Source: Acholeplasma equifetale ATCC 29724 | GTDB taxonomy: Bacteria; Bacillota_I; Bacilli_A; Acholeplasmatales; Acholeplasmataceae | Reading direction: 5' to 3' | DNA length: 64,000 nucleotides | Assembly (NCBI RefSeq): GCF_000687735.1 | Contig: NZ_JHXL01000001.1 | Coordinates: 273,209-337,208 of the forward strand | Part shown: piece after piece, positions 26,577-36,217 of the stretch | How positions within the stretch are numbered: the first letter of the stretch is position 1 | Layout: each line of letters opens with the position of its first letter | The notes under the pieces: model-generated | What the model was told of the DNA's origin: nothing | The model's input: only the letters and a program-made list of their open reading frames with translations | Database searches by the model: none | Program-made: the position numbers and the translations under genes

Positions 26577-27118
26577 TTAAAATCTTCCCTTCTTAAGTAA
26601 TACCAGCTCGCAGGTTCATAAACACCATTAAAGCGATCATAGTATGTTTCTAAATCTTCTCTTTCAAAAATAAATCCGTTTTTTTCAATTACTCTTTTTG
26701 ATGCTAAATTTTTATTGGCATGCCCAATAATAATTTTATCGAATTTGTGATAATAAAAACCTACTTCTAATAATTTTCTTAAAGCTTTAGTCATGACACC
26801 TTTATTCCAATAATCTTTATGTAAAACATAACCTACTTCAACGGTGTTATTTGGATGTAGTGTATGAAAATCAACAGTACCAATCATTTTATTCGTTTGT
26901 AAATCAACAATAGCATATCCAACAGGTAAACCTCTTTTTGGACGTGATAAAAAGAATTCTTTAATTGAATAACTTGCTTCTGTAATATCATTATATGGAC
27001 CCCAACTTAAGTACTTTACTACTTCCATATCCTTACCATATTCATACATATCAACAGCATCTTTTAATTCAACATCTCGAAGCATATAATGATCAAAAAA
27101 TATAATTGGTTGTTTCAT
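26573..27118 (-). CDS. GNAT-family N-acetyltransferase, RimJ/RimL-like
   Basis: It probably transfers acetyl from acetyl-CoA to an amino group. A complete GNAT fold of 181 residues with VEVGYVLHKDYWNKGVMTKAL (acetyl-CoA loop region), ANKNLASKRVIEKNGF and HANKN as in RimJ/RimL-type enzymes. ATG 27118 has AAAGGA at good spacing; ATG 27127 abuts that site. It is the first gene after the T-box leader and overlaps hisS by 4 nt. Its substrate is unknown. Confidence 0.85.
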   Translation of the reverse strand: MKQPIIFFDHYMLRDVELKDAVDMYEYGKDMEVVKYLSWGPYNDITEASYSIKEFFLSRPKRGLPVGYAIVDLQTNKMIGTVDFHTLHPNNTVEVGYVLHKDYWNKGVMTKALRKLLEVGFYYHKFDKIIIGHANKNLASKRVIEKNGFIFEREDLETYYDRFNGVYEPASWYYLRREDFK

Positions 27119-27138
27119 ATATATCATCCTTTCTTAAC

Positions 27139-27340
27139 AAAAAATCGTCCTTAAAAATAAATTCTAAGGACGAAATTAATTTCCGCGGTGCCACCTTAGT
27201 TCCAGTCGCCTGGCCCTCAAATGTACATTGATCTCAAGAGGTGTCACATTTACTTAACAAGTACGCATTTTCACCCTTTAGCGCTCTCTTATAACTTTTT
27301 AGTAAACCTATCTCTTTCATCGACCGATTTAATTAATATT
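27139..27340 (-). ncRNA. T-box leader (Asp/His type) with terminator
   Basis: A tRNA-sensing leader. The T-box GGTGGCACCGCGG lies at 27183-27195, and the terminator CGTCCTTA / TAAGGACG + TTTTTT at 27139-27172. The AAGG of the T-box strand can pair with CCTT of the terminator arm to form the antiterminator. Stem I is built from GAT..AAGAG / CTCTT..ATC at the base, TTTACT / AGTAAA and AAGT / ACTT above. The 3' side of the specifier loop reads GTGACACC, holding GAC (Asp, 27243-27245) overlapping CAC (His, 27241-27243). It precedes GNAT-hisS-aspS. Confidence 0.9.
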
Positions 27341-27370
27341 ATCTTATCATTTATATAATGAATGTGTCAA
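27341..27370 (-). promoter_or_regulatory. promoter of the T-box operon
   Basis: On the minus strand TTGACA (27365-27370), an 18-nt spacer and TAAGAT (27341-27346) form a promoter ending just upstream of the T-box stem I. Confidence 0.65.
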
Positions 27371-27408
27371 ACCATTCAAAATATTTTAATTAAATATGAT
27401 AAAAATTA

Positions 27409-27846
27409 TCATATTTCATAGATTAAATTAAATGGACCAACATATTGTGCATCAATAATCATATGTGCTCCAAAAACACCAGTTTTTACAGAATATCCTT
27501 CGTTTTTTAACAATTCAATAAAATATAAATATAATTCATTAGCAAGTTTAGGATCTGCTGCATTTGTAAAACTAGGTCTATTATTATTTGATGCATCTCC
27601 ATATAAAGTAAATTGTGAAACAACTAATATTTCATGTTTTTCTTTATCTAACTTTAAATTCAATTTATCATTTTCATCATGAAATATTCTTAATTTCATA
27701 AGTTTATCTGCACACTTTTTAGCTTTTTCTTTGGTGTCTCCTACTTTTACACCAAAATAAACAACATAACCTGCATTTATTTTTGAAATTAGGTTACCCT
27801 CAACACTTAAAGTTGCATGATTCACTTTAGTCACCAACATCCTCAT
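27409..27846 (-). CDS. dtd: D-aminoacyl-tRNA deacylase
   Basis: It removes D-amino acids (and misattached Gly) from tRNA. The 145 residues contain GGYVVYFGVK-like AGYVVYFGVK, the active-site segment VVSQFTLYGDASNNNRPSFTNAA and the C-terminal TGVFGAHM with the Gly-cis-Pro-like region changed to GVFGAHM as usual for DTD. The start overlaps the rel stop (ATGA). rel-dtd adjacency is common in Firmicutes. Confidence 0.94.
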   Translation of the reverse strand: MRMLVTKVNHATLSVEGNLISKINAGYVVYFGVKVGDTKEKAKKCADKLMKLRIFHDENDKLNLKLDKEKHEILVVSQFTLYGDASNNNRPSFTNAADPKLANELYLYFIELLKNEGYSVKTGVFGAHMIIDAQYVGPFNLIYEI

Positions 27847-30026
27847 CGAATTTCACGCTCCACATAATATACTTGAGGGACTTTATGTAGATTTGTAATC
27901 AATGTATCGACTTCATCTTTTTTTGTACATGATACTTTGATATGAATGATACTTTCTAACTGTGCATTGCTTATAGCACTAATTTCAGCAATTGAAATGC
28001 CTTGTGAGTTCACAACAAATATGACATCTGATAATAATGATTGTCGCTGTGTACCAATAATTTTTAACCAAGTTGCATATTTACGATTGACGTTTGAACC
28101 CCAATATGCTTTAATAACTCTATTTTTATCAAATTCTAAAACGTTAGGGCATTCATGTCTATGAACAACAATCCCAGAGCCTTTAGTAATATAACCAATG
28201 ATATCATCACCAGCAATCGGTGTACAACAATTGGCTAATTTAATTTGAGGATTTGTTAATCCTTCAATAACAACACCTGTTTCTGAAGTTGCAATAAGCT
28301 GACGTGTTGTACGTTCTAACTGACGCTTTAAAATAACATCTTTATTATCATCGGGTACTAATTTTGCGATTACTGATTTTGCTGAAATAGTACCTTTACC
28401 AATCTCTAAATATAAATCTAAAACTGTTGATAATTGATTTTTTTCAAAATTCTTTTTAACAAAATCATCATTTATTTCAATTTCTTCTTTTAAGTTTGAT
28501 AATTCTCTATCTAAAATTTCTTTACCAGAAGCAATAAGTTGTTCTTGCTTATCTTTATTTAAAAACGTTTTAATTTTATGTTTTGCATGTGGAGATTTTG
28601 CAATTTTTAACCAATCTTCACTTGGACCAGATGAATTCTTATTTGTCTTGATGGATACAACATCACCTGTTTGTAGTTGATAATCAATCGGAACAATACG
28701 ATTATTTACAATTGCACCAACCATTCGATGTCCAATGTCTGTATGAATACGATATGCAAAATCAATTGGTGTTGCACCTGCGGGAAGCTCAATAACCTCC
28801 CCTTTAGGTGTAAAAACATAAACATTTGCAGTGAAAATATCTGTCTTAACCGTGTCAACAAATTCCTCTGATGAACCCAATATATCATCTTGGTCTTCTG
28901 TAATTTTTAATAACTCTGCATACCATTTTAATTTTTGTGCAATTTCAAATTGCTCACGTTCTTTACTGTACACTTTATTTTCTTTATAAGCCCAATGTGC
29001 TGCGATACCATATTCAGCGACTTCATCCATTTCATGAGTTCTAATTTGAACTTCAAAAAGTGTTCCATCTGAATGTAGTACTGTGGTATGTAAAGATTGA
29101 TACATGTTTGGTTTAGGAACAGCAATATAATCTTTAAAACGTTTTGGAATTGGTGTAAAGTGAGCATGAATGATTCCCAATGACTGATAGCACGTTTCAA
29201 CTTTATCAACAATGATTCTAATTGCTAATAAATCGTAGATATCTTCAAATTGACGACCACCATTTACCATTTTCTTATAAATTGAATAAATGTTTTTAAT
29301 ACGACCTTTGATTTCAAAATCTCTTAAATTTGATTCTTCAAAAAGGTCTTTAATATATTCAATCACATTATTAATTGAATTTTCACGTTCTTCTTTTTTA
29401 GCTTTAACTAAATTGGAAACTTTGTAATACATTGCAGGATCAACATATCTTAATGATCTATCTTCTAATTCAGCTTTCAAACGGAAAAGACCGAGTCTAT
29501 GAGCAATAGGTGCATATATATCTAATGTTTCTCTTGAAATCTCAACTTGTTTTTCTGGTGACATAGAATCAAGTGTTCGCATATTGTGAAGTCTATCAGC
29601 AATTTTAATCAAAACAACACGAATATCGCGAGCCATTGCTAATAACATCTTTTGATGATTATCAGCTTGTGATGTGTTTTGGAATGACAATTTATTTAAT
29701 TTTGTCACACCATCAACCATTTGACTTATATCTTTACTAAACTTTTTTTCGATATTTTCTAAAGTTAGGTCTGTATCTTCGACTGTATCATGCAATAAAG
29801 CAGCAACCAATGTGTTTGGCCCTGCTTGTAATTCTGTAAGTATTCTTGTCACCGCAACAGGATGCGTGATATACGGTTCACCACTACGGCGCATTTGACC
29901 TAAATGTTTTTCTTTAGCAAGATTATATGCTTCTGTGATTAAATTGATACTTTCTTCTTTTGTAATATAATGAGCAATATCTTTCATAAGTGCTTCATAT
30001 AATGGATCTTTATTCAATTTAATCAC
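27843..30026 (-). CDS. rel: bifunctional (p)ppGpp synthetase/hydrolase
   Basis: It makes and degrades the stringent alarmone. The 727 residues show an HD hydrolase domain (HPVAVTRILTELQAG, LLHDTVEDTDLT, KIADRLHNMRTL), a synthetase domain (EDIYDLLAIRII, FEVQIRTHEMDEVAEYGIAAHW), a TGS domain (DIFTANVYVFTPKGEVIELP) and a zinc-finger/ACT C-terminus (NCCTPIAGDDIIGY, VHRHECPN). Both active sites look intact, so hydrolysis and synthesis are expected. It lies between apt (18 nt upstream) and dtd. Confidence 0.96.
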   Translation of the reverse strand: MIKLNKDPLYEALMKDIAHYITKEESINLITEAYNLAKEKHLGQMRRSGEPYITHPVAVTRILTELQAGPNTLVAALLHDTVEDTDLTLENIEKKFSKDISQMVDGVTKLNKLSFQNTSQADNHQKMLLAMARDIRVVLIKIADRLHNMRTLDSMSPEKQVEISRETLDIYAPIAHRLGLFRLKAELEDRSLRYVDPAMYYKVSNLVKAKKEERENSINNVIEYIKDLFEESNLRDFEIKGRIKNIYSIYKKMVNGGRQFEDIYDLLAIRIIVDKVETCYQSLGIIHAHFTPIPKRFKDYIAVPKPNMYQSLHTTVLHSDGTLFEVQIRTHEMDEVAEYGIAAHWAYKENKVYSKEREQFEIAQKLKWYAELLKITEDQDDILGSSEEFVDTVKTDIFTANVYVFTPKGEVIELPAGATPIDFAYRIHTDIGHRMVGAIVNNRIVPIDYQLQTGDVVSIKTNKNSSGPSEDWLKIAKSPHAKHKIKTFLNKDKQEQLIASGKEILDRELSNLKEEIEINDDFVKKNFEKNQLSTVLDLYLEIGKGTISAKSVIAKLVPDDNKDVILKRQLERTTRQLIATSETGVVIEGLTNPQIKLANCCTPIAGDDIIGYITKGSGIVVHRHECPNVLEFDKNRVIKAYWGSNVNRKYATWLKIIGTQRQSLLSDVIFVVNSQGISIAEISAISNAQLESIIHIKVSCTKKDEVDTLITNLHKVPQVYYVEREIR

Positions 30027-30044
30027 CTCCTAAACAAAGTTTTA

Positions 30045-30557
30045 TTAATAATGTATTAATGATAATACTTCGTATTTATTTAATAACTCTCTACCTTTTA
30101 AATCATCTAATTCAATTAAAAAACATAAACCTACAACTTCTCCACCTAGTTTTTCAACTAAATCAATAGTTGCTAGCATTGTACCACCTGTTGCAAGTAA
30201 GTCATCAATAATTACGACTTTATCGCCTTTTTTAATTGCATCTTTATGTAATGATAAAGAATTGGATCCATACTCTAAATCATATGTAACCGTAATATGT
30301 TCTCTTGGTAATTTACCAGGTTTTCTAACTGGTGCAAAACCAATACTTAAATTAACTGCTACAGGACATCCAAAAACAAACCCTCTAGCTTCTGGTCCAA
30401 CAATAACTGTTGCACCTTTATCTTTTGCAAAATTACTAAATTGTTGATTTACGTATTGATATGCCTCACCATTTAACATAAGTGGTGTAATATCTCTAAA
30501 TAAAATACCTTCTACTGGAAAATTAGGTACTGCTGCGATATATTTTTTGAGATCCAT
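30045..30557 (-). CDS. apt: adenine phosphoribosyltransferase
   Basis: It salvages adenine to AMP with PRPP. The 170-residue protein has [15 protein letters not shown] near the start, [14 protein letters not shown], the PRPP motif [14 protein letters not shown] and a hydrophobic C-terminal strand. AAGGAG lies upstream. apt-rel is the standard Firmicute gene order. A hood-region loop (KPGKLPREH) is present as in type I APRTs. Confidence 0.95.
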   Translation of the reverse strand: MDLKKYIAAVPNFPVEGILFRDITPLMLNGEAYQYVNQQFSNFAKDKGATVIVGPEARGFVFGCPVAVNLSIGFAPVRKPGKLPREHITVTYDLEYGSNSLSLHKDAIKKGDKVVIIDDLLATGGTMLATIDLVEKLGGEVVGLCFLIELDDLKGRELLNKYEVLSLIHY

Positions 30558-30715
30558 TTCTTTTACTCCTTAAAATAAAATAGCCTTATTGGCGTCTACT
30601 AAATATTTTATAATATTTATGTACTTTTTACAATGAAGTGTATATGATTTTAAATAAGATATAGTTATAACTATATAAATATCAATGTTATAATATTCAT
30701 AAAGGATGTGATTTC

Positions 30716-31966
30716 ATGGAACCACTAGCAAGTCGTCTAAGACCTAAATCATTTGAAGATGTATATGGTCAAGACCATCTAATTGGTCCTGATGGTGTAT
30801 TAAAGAAAATGATTGAAAAGAAAAAATGGTTATCTTTTATTCTCTATGGTCCCCCAGGAACTGGAAAAACTACAATCGCTCAATTATTTGGTGAACTATC
30901 TCATCTTGATACTTATTTTTTTAATGCATCTACTGATAATAAAGCTAAATTAAAAGACATATTAGATATGACTGCTTATCACGATGTATTAATCATCATT
31001 GATGAAATTCATCGTATGAAAACTGATATTCAAGATTATCTTTTACCATTCTTAGAAAGTGGTAAAGCCATCATGATTGGTTTAACAACTTTAAATCCAT
31101 ATCAAAGTATCAATATGGCTATACGATCTCGTTGTCATTTATATGAAGTTAAATCATTAACAGATGACGATATTAAAAAAGCTTTAATGAATGGTTTAAG
31201 ACATTTAGAAGTTGATATAAAAATTACAGATGACGCTTTACAAGCAATCATACGTGCTTCAAATCATGAAATACGTTCAGCACTCAATTTATTAGAAAGT
31301 GCCTCTTTCATACTTGATGATGGTGGTACTTTAACTTCCAATATTGTTAGAAAATTAGCAGGAAAACCACAGTTGTCTTTAGATGATAAAGAAGATCATT
31401 ACTTTGAAATGTTATCTGCATTACAAAAATCAATCCGCGGTTCTGATGTCGATGCATCACTTCATTATCTTGCACGTTTAATAACACTTGGAGATTTAGA
31501 AGTTATTTTAAGAAGATTAATAGTCATTGCATATGAAGATATCGGTTTAGCAAACCCTACAATGGGACAAAAAGTTATGGCTGTTTATGAAGCAGTTAAA
31601 ATATTGGGATTACCAGAAGCTAGAATTCCACTATCAGTGTTAGTCGTTGACATGGCGTTATCACCTAAAAGCAATACTGCTTATACAGCTTTAAATAAAG
31701 CTTTAGAAGATTTCCAAAATGGCATTACAGGTGAAATTCCAAAACACGTTGATAATAAATACATTAGACTTCATCCAGAAGTCTATCATTATCCGCATGA
31801 TGATAAAGGTTCAATCAACGCTCAAAAGTACTTACCAAACGAAATTATAAATCGTCGTTATTATGTACCTAAGTTTGAAAGTGCTTATGAATCAGCACTC
31901 GGTGAACGAAAAAAAATAATTGATAAACTAAAAGGTTATATTACAAAAGAAAAAACAGATAAATAA
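30716..31966 (+). CDS. rarA: replication-associated recombination ATPase RarA/MgsA
   Basis: A clamp-loader-like AAA+ ATPase acting at stalled forks. LASRLRPKSFEDVYGQDHLIG opens the protein; Walker A is GPPGTGKTT and Walker B LIIIDEIHR, with sensor 1 MIGLTTLNP and the R-finger IRSRCHL. The C-terminal tetramerisation region has YEDIGLANP and KSNTAYTAL. Length (416) is normal. It is flanked on the right by a bidirectional terminator. Confidence 0.94.
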   Translation: MEPLASRLRPKSFEDVYGQDHLIGPDGVLKKMIEKKKWLSFILYGPPGTGKTTIAQLFGELSHLDTYFFNASTDNKAKLKDILDMTAYHDVLIIIDEIHRMKTDIQDYLLPFLESGKAIMIGLTTLNPYQSINMAIRSRCHLYEVKSLTDDDIKKALMNGLRHLEVDIKITDDALQAIIRASNHEIRSALNLLESASFILDDGGTLTSNIVRKLAGKPQLSLDDKEDHYFEMLSALQKSIRGSDVDASLHYLARLITLGDLEVILRRLIVIAYEDIGLANPTMGQKVMAVYEAVKILGLPEARIPLSVLVVDMALSPKSNTAYTALNKALEDFQNGITGEIPKHVDNKYIRLHPEVYHYPHDDKGSINAQKYLPNEIINRRYYVPKFESAYESALGERKKIIDKLKGYITKEKTDK

Positions 31967-31987
31967 TGAATTATCTGTCTTTTTTTA
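31949..31987. terminator. bidirectional terminator
   Basis: ACAGATAA / TTATCTGT with an A-run on the left and TTTTTTT on the right. It lies between the convergent rarA and CDF transporter genes and overlaps both stop codons. Confidence 0.8.
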
Positions 31988-32857
31988 TGATATTGGATTT
32001 ACATGTACCATACAATGTAATACGTCCATCTTCTTTTCGACTTCATCATGTACTGATTCTGAAATTAAATGTGCTTCATTTAAAGTTAGAGAACTTGATA
32101 CACCTATTTCAACATCAACATAGTAGTGATTCATATGTTTTCTAACCTTTAAATCATCAACACTTAAAACACCCTGACAATCTAAAATAATTTTACGAAT
32201 CTTTTCAAGTGTCTTTTCATCAGCTGATTCATCAACTAAAAATGAAATAGCTTCTTTAATCATTTTAAAACCAATATAGAAAATCAGTAATGAAATGACC
32301 ATTGATGCAATAGGTTCAAAATGAATCATACCATACTGTGCGATGATAATACTTATAAAACTGATGGATGTCGAAAGTATGTCAAATAAATGATTATTAG
32401 CATCAGCTTTTAAGCTTGCAGAATAATATTTTTTTGCAAAATATGAATTAATCATAAATAAAATAATTTTAATAATAATAGCTATACCAGCAATTATAAT
32501 TGTGTACTCTTCAGGTGTTTCAATATGTGTTGGATCTTTAAGAACATCGATTAATGTATTCATCCCATGATAGAAAATAAATCCCGCAGTGAACATAATA
32601 ATGACACTTAATAATAAGTAAAGAATACCTTCGAATTTTTCATGCCCATAGGGATGTCTACGATCAGGTCCCTTTGTTGAAACTTTTAAAACAATTAACA
32701 TGAGTACACTTACAAGAATATCAGCCATTGAGTTAATTCCATCAGCAATTAAACTTTGTGAGCTACCAACCATACCAGTTATTAATTTAATTAATGTTAA
32801 GATAACATTTCCTATTAAACTGATACTTACTATCTTAAATAATGTTTTATTTTTCAT
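31985..32857 (-). CDS. cation diffusion facilitator (CDF) transporter
   Basis: A metal/proton antiporter of the cytoplasmic membrane, probably exporting Zn2+, Fe2+ or Mn2+. Six transmembrane segments are visible, with SLIADGINSMADI in TM2, RRHPYGHEKFE in the TM2-TM3 loop and KADANNHLFDILST in TM5, which carry the Asp/His metal site. The C-terminal cytoplasmic domain (about 210-290) has HYVDVEIGV and HVNPIS as in CDF proteins. The metal cannot be settled from motif alone. Confidence 0.9.
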   Translation of the reverse strand: MKNKTLFKIVSISLIGNVILTLIKLITGMVGSSQSLIADGINSMADILVSVLMLIVLKVSTKGPDRRHPYGHEKFEGILYLLLSVIIMFTAGFIFYHGMNTLIDVLKDPTHIETPEEYTIIIAGIAIIIKIILFMINSYFAKKYYSASLKADANNHLFDILSTSISFISIIIAQYGMIHFEPIASMVISLLIFYIGFKMIKEAISFLVDESADEKTLEKIRKIILDCQGVLSVDDLKVRKHMNHYYVDVEIGVSSSLTLNEAHLISESVHDEVEKKMDVLHCMVHVNPIS

Positions 32858-32921
32858 AATTTCATCCCTTTAAAACACACTTAATTATTATATACTAAAT
32901 AATTATATTTTATATAAAATA

Positions 32922-32946
32922 AATAAAGGACTTTTTAGTCCTCTAT
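32922..32946 (-). terminator. probable terminator after RNase J gene
   Basis: AGGACT / AGTCCT forms a short hairpin just past the stop codon and is followed on the minus strand by TTTATTTATTT. The T-tract is interrupted, so efficiency is uncertain. Confidence 0.5.
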
Positions 32947-34628
32947 TTTGAGTCAGTTTCGGTTGATATAATAACTGGAATGGTAATTGGTTTACGTTTT
33001 GTAACTTGTTGAATATATTTGGTTGATTCTTCTTTAATATCTTGTTTTAAATCGTTCCAATTAATATACTTTCCTTTTAAATGCTTGTCAACAGTTGTAA
33101 AGAAAATATTTTTTAATTCATTGATAACTTCTTGAGCTTCTTGAACATATACAAATCCACGAGAAACAATTTCAACATCACCTAAAACTTTCTTTTTCTT
33201 AGGATCAATATTTGCAATAATAAGTAATACACCATCTTCTGCAAGCATTTCTCGATCTCGCATAACAAATTGATTCACATCACCTATAGCAGTTCCATCA
33301 ATTAAAATGTCTCCAGTTTTAATATCCCCTTTAGACGTATACGATAACTCACCTTCTTTAAAGAACGCAACATCACCATTATCTAAGATAATAATTTTAT
33401 CTTCTTGGTATCCTATTGATTCAGCAATTTGTTTAACACCATACTGATGTCGATACTCACCAATTGTTGGAATAATATATTGAGGACTTAATAGATTCAT
33501 CATCATTTTGATTTCTTCAGATGTTGCATGGGAACTTGTTAATAATCGATTTGGAATTTGTTTAACAGTTGCATCACTTCGATAAAGAACATCTAAAGTT
33601 CTTGCAGCCATTTTTTCAGTACCAGGTACTGGAGGGGTCATAATTAAAATTGTGTCCTTGTCATTAATATGAATGAGTCTATCTTGTTTTTTACACATTC
33701 TTTGTAACATAAAAAATGGTTCATGACGATTTCCAGTAACTAAACATACCAAATCTTTTGAATCATTTTTATTTTTATCATCAATATAGCGTAATGTAGT
33801 TAAAGCATCACTTGGAATTTGTAAATATCCCTTTTCAATAGCAATATCAACAATTCTTTGAGCTTTTCTTCCGATAATCGCAATCTTCTTATGATGGATT
33901 AAGGAAATATCAATAATTCTTTGAATTTTTAAAAGATCTGATGAAAATAATGAAACAATAATTCTACCCTCAGCATTTGCGTATACAGAGTTTATTTTAT
34001 GAGTCAATGCATCATGAATACCACCGTCTTGAATAAGTGTAGAACCTAATGATTCTGGCAATAATGCAATAACTTTCTTTTGAGCTAACTCATTAATTTT
34101 TTTAAAATCTGTTTGATATTTTGGATCTTTATTTTGAACAAAAGTAAAATCAGATGTATATACAATAACACCATCAATCGTATGGATGGCTATACCAATA
34201 CTTTCTGGGATAGAATGTGTTGTTGAGAAAAAAGTAACTTTAACATTTCCAGAACGAATAATCGTATTACTATCAATGGTATGTAAAGTTAATTTACTTA
34301 AATCGTAATTTTTCTCAATTAATGAATCCTTAACAACTTCCATTGTAAATGGTGTAGCATAAACAGGTACATTAAGCTCATTTAAAATATGAGGTAAAGC
34401 CCCAATATGGTCTTCATGAGCATGTGTTAAAAAAATACCCTTTATACGATCTTTTATGTTTATTAACATTTTGTAATTTGGAATAATTTCATCAACACCA
34501 TATAATTCTTGTGTTGGGTATTTTAAACCGGCATCTAATATGAAATATTGTCTATCTACATCAACAACATACATATTTTTACCGTTTTCTCCAAGCCCCC
34601 CTAAGGCAAAAAAACGAATTTCACTCAC
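32943..34628 (-). CDS. rnj: ribonuclease J
   Basis: A metallo-beta-lactamase ribonuclease with endo- and 5'-exonuclease activity in mRNA and rRNA processing. FALGGLGENGKNMYVV opens the protein and HAHEDHIGALPHIL carries the zinc ligands. TSDFTF and the beta-CASP region follow, with GNRHEPFFMLQRM and SSHATSEEIKMMM, then a C-terminal domain (about 460-561). At 561 residues it is full length. Whether it is J1 or J2 cannot be told without the paralogue. It is divergent from recU. Confidence 0.95.
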   Translation of the reverse strand: MSEIRFFALGGLGENGKNMYVVDVDRQYFILDAGLKYPTQELYGVDEIIPNYKMLINIKDRIKGIFLTHAHEDHIGALPHILNELNVPVYATPFTMEVVKDSLIEKNYDLSKLTLHTIDSNTIIRSGNVKVTFFSTTHSIPESIGIAIHTIDGVIVYTSDFTFVQNKDPKYQTDFKKINELAQKKVIALLPESLGSTLIQDGGIHDALTHKINSVYANAEGRIIVSLFSSDLLKIQRIIDISLIHHKKIAIIGRKAQRIVDIAIEKGYLQIPSDALTTLRYIDDKNKNDSKDLVCLVTGNRHEPFFMLQRMCKKQDRLIHINDKDTILIMTPPVPGTEKMAARTLDVLYRSDATVKQIPNRLLTSSHATSEEIKMMMNLLSPQYIIPTIGEYRHQYGVKQIAESIGYQEDKIIILDNGDVAFFKEGELSYTSKGDIKTGDILIDGTAIGDVNQFVMRDREMLAEDGVLLIIANIDPKKKKVLGDVEIVSRGFVYVQEAQEVINELKNIFFTTVDKHLKGKYINWNDLKQDIKEESTKYIQQVTKRKPITIPVIISTETDSK

Positions 34629-34766
34629 TTATGTTACTTCCTTTCAGAAACGCTTTTTTCAATTTATTATAACACATAAATATATATCTATGAAACATAA
34701 AAAACTCTAACATATTTTTTTATTGTTATGTTTTAGTTTATAATATGAATAAAGTGAGGTTTTATC

Positions 34767-35351
34767 ATGTTAGGTTATCCAACAAAAAAGAAAGTTGTAA
34801 AAAAAGAAGTTAACTATGCGAATTTAGGTATGACATTAGAAAGTGATATTGATTTAACAAATCAATATTATTTAAGAAAGTCTATTGCTGTCATACATAA
34901 AAAACCAACACCAATTCAAGTTGTTAATGTATCTTATCCTGCTAGAAATAAAGCAAAAATCACTGAAGCTTATTATAGAACACCTTCAACTACTGACTAT
35001 AATGGATTATATAAGGGATATTATATCGATTTTGATGCGAAAGAAACAAATAGTAAAACCTCTTTTCCATTATCTAACATTCATGATCACCAAGTTCAAC
35101 ACTTAAAAGATATCGATACACACGGAGGTATCGCATTTTTAATTATCGGTTGGAAAAAATATCAAGAATATTATCTTTTACCATTCAAAGAGTTATTTCA
35201 CTTTTGGTCTTCTGCACAAGAAAAGGATGGCAGAAAATCCATCCCTTATACTTATTTTAAAGAAAACGGATATTTAATTCCATTTTCATATGAGCCTAGA
35301 TTAGATTATTTAAGTGTTGTTGAAAAAGTTTTTTTATCTCAAACTAAATGA
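34767..35351 (+). CDS. recU: Holliday junction resolvase RecU
   Basis: It resolves Holliday junctions in recombination. The 194-residue protein matches the RecU core: GMTLESDIDLTNQYYL, AVIHKKPTPIQVV, ITEAYYRTPSTTDYNG, YIDFDAKETNSKTSFP (the Asp/Glu/Lys metal site) and RLDYL at the C-terminus. GTGAGGT precedes the ATG. In Bacillus it pairs with a penicillin-binding protein gene; no such gene is here, in keeping with a wall-less host. Confidence 0.94.
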   Translation: MLGYPTKKKVVKKEVNYANLGMTLESDIDLTNQYYLRKSIAVIHKKPTPIQVVNVSYPARNKAKITEAYYRTPSTTDYNGLYKGYYIDFDAKETNSKTSFPLSNIHDHQVQHLKDIDTHGGIAFLIIGWKKYQEYYLLPFKELFHFWSSAQEKDGRKSIPYTYFKENGYLIPFSYEPRLDYLSVVEKVFLSQTK

Positions 35352-35965
35352 TAATTTTCTTTTATGACACGAAGTTGATTTCGGGTAGATAAACCTATAA
35401 CAATTAATGTTAATATCGTTGTTAAGGTATAAATACCATTGTAAATTCCTGAATAGATGAATGCTTGATTACCAACAGAACTCAATAAATTTGAAGTCCA
35501 TTCATCATTTGTAGCATAACTAACCCAAAGAACTGCACCAACAATTGTTGATGATAACCATCTAATCAACATCGTAATGATAACAACTAATGAAAATTTA
35601 AATGGTGACTCTAACGATTTTTTAAAGAATCCTGATAATCCAAGCGCTCCAAAAGCAATCACATAATCTAAGAAAAAGACAAGCAATGCCTGGTTAAGAT
35701 CTTCTGCAAAATATGCAAGAGCATAACCATCTAGAAAAAAACCTAGTATACCATATATTACTGCGCCAATAATGCCATAAAGTGGTCCTAATAGAACACC
35801 AATTAATAAAATTGGAAATAGTGCAACATTAAAAATTCTTCCACCCAGTGGCATAGATAAATTAAGTCCAGGAATAATTCCTGTAATTACATCTAACGCA
35901 ATCGCGATAGCAAGTAGCATTGAAACTAATGCTATTTTTTTTATGATCATTTGATTTTGATTCAT
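35339..35965 (-). CDS. thiT: thiamine ECF transporter S component, ThiT-like
   Basis: The substrate-binding membrane subunit of an energy-coupling-factor importer, with thiamine inferred as ligand. The 208-residue protein has about six helices; GGRIFNVALFPIL and LDYVIAFGALGLSG resemble the conserved ThiT segments. The start is ATG 35965, which has a strong GGAGGAGAG upstream; the open frame before it runs into the terminator. A TPP riboswitch directly upstream supports thiamine. The shared ATPase/T subunits must be elsewhere. Its 3' end overlaps recU by 13 nt. Confidence 0.85.
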   Translation of the reverse strand: MNQNQMIIKKIALVSMLLAIAIALDVITGIIPGLNLSMPLGGRIFNVALFPILLIGVLLGPLYGIIGAVIYGILGFFLDGYALAYFAEDLNQALLVFFLDYVIAFGALGLSGFFKKSLESPFKFSLVVIITMLIRWLSSTIVGAVLWVSYATNDEWTSNLLSSVGNQAFIYSGIYNGIYTLTTILTLIVIGLSTRNQLRVIKENYHLV

Positions 35966-35984
35966 ATTCTCTCCTCCTAAGAAA

Positions 35985-36012
35985 TAAAAAAATTCTTTGG
36001 GAGCCAAAGAAT
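35985..36012 (-). terminator. TPP riboswitch terminator
   Basis: On the minus strand ATTCTTTGG / CCAAAGAAT is followed by TTTTTTT. It lies between the TPP aptamer and the thiT ribosome-binding site, where premature termination would be controlled by TPP. Confidence 0.82.
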
Positions 36013-36039
36013 AGAGAAGTAAAAAAATATTTTTTACAC

Positions 36040-36122
36040 TTTCCCTACGCTGGCATAACCCAGATCAGGTTCTTACGGGTCGATTTTCAATTCAATCCTC
36101 TCAGCTAAAAGATTAGCTCCCC
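36040..36122 (-). ncRNA. TPP (THI element) riboswitch aptamer
   Basis: The minus strand carries all conserved TPP segments: GGGGAGC at the 5' end, GCTGAGAGG, GACCC, AACCTGATCTGGGTTATGCC and GCGTAGGGA at the 3' end. It controls the ThiT-like transporter gene downstream. Confidence 0.95.
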
Positions 36123-36217
36123 GAAGTGATCATATGTATTATAACACATCTTTTTTATAGTTCAAAAAACTTGCTTACTTATCATAAAATAATTAAAAAT
36201 AATTTTTTATAATTTGA

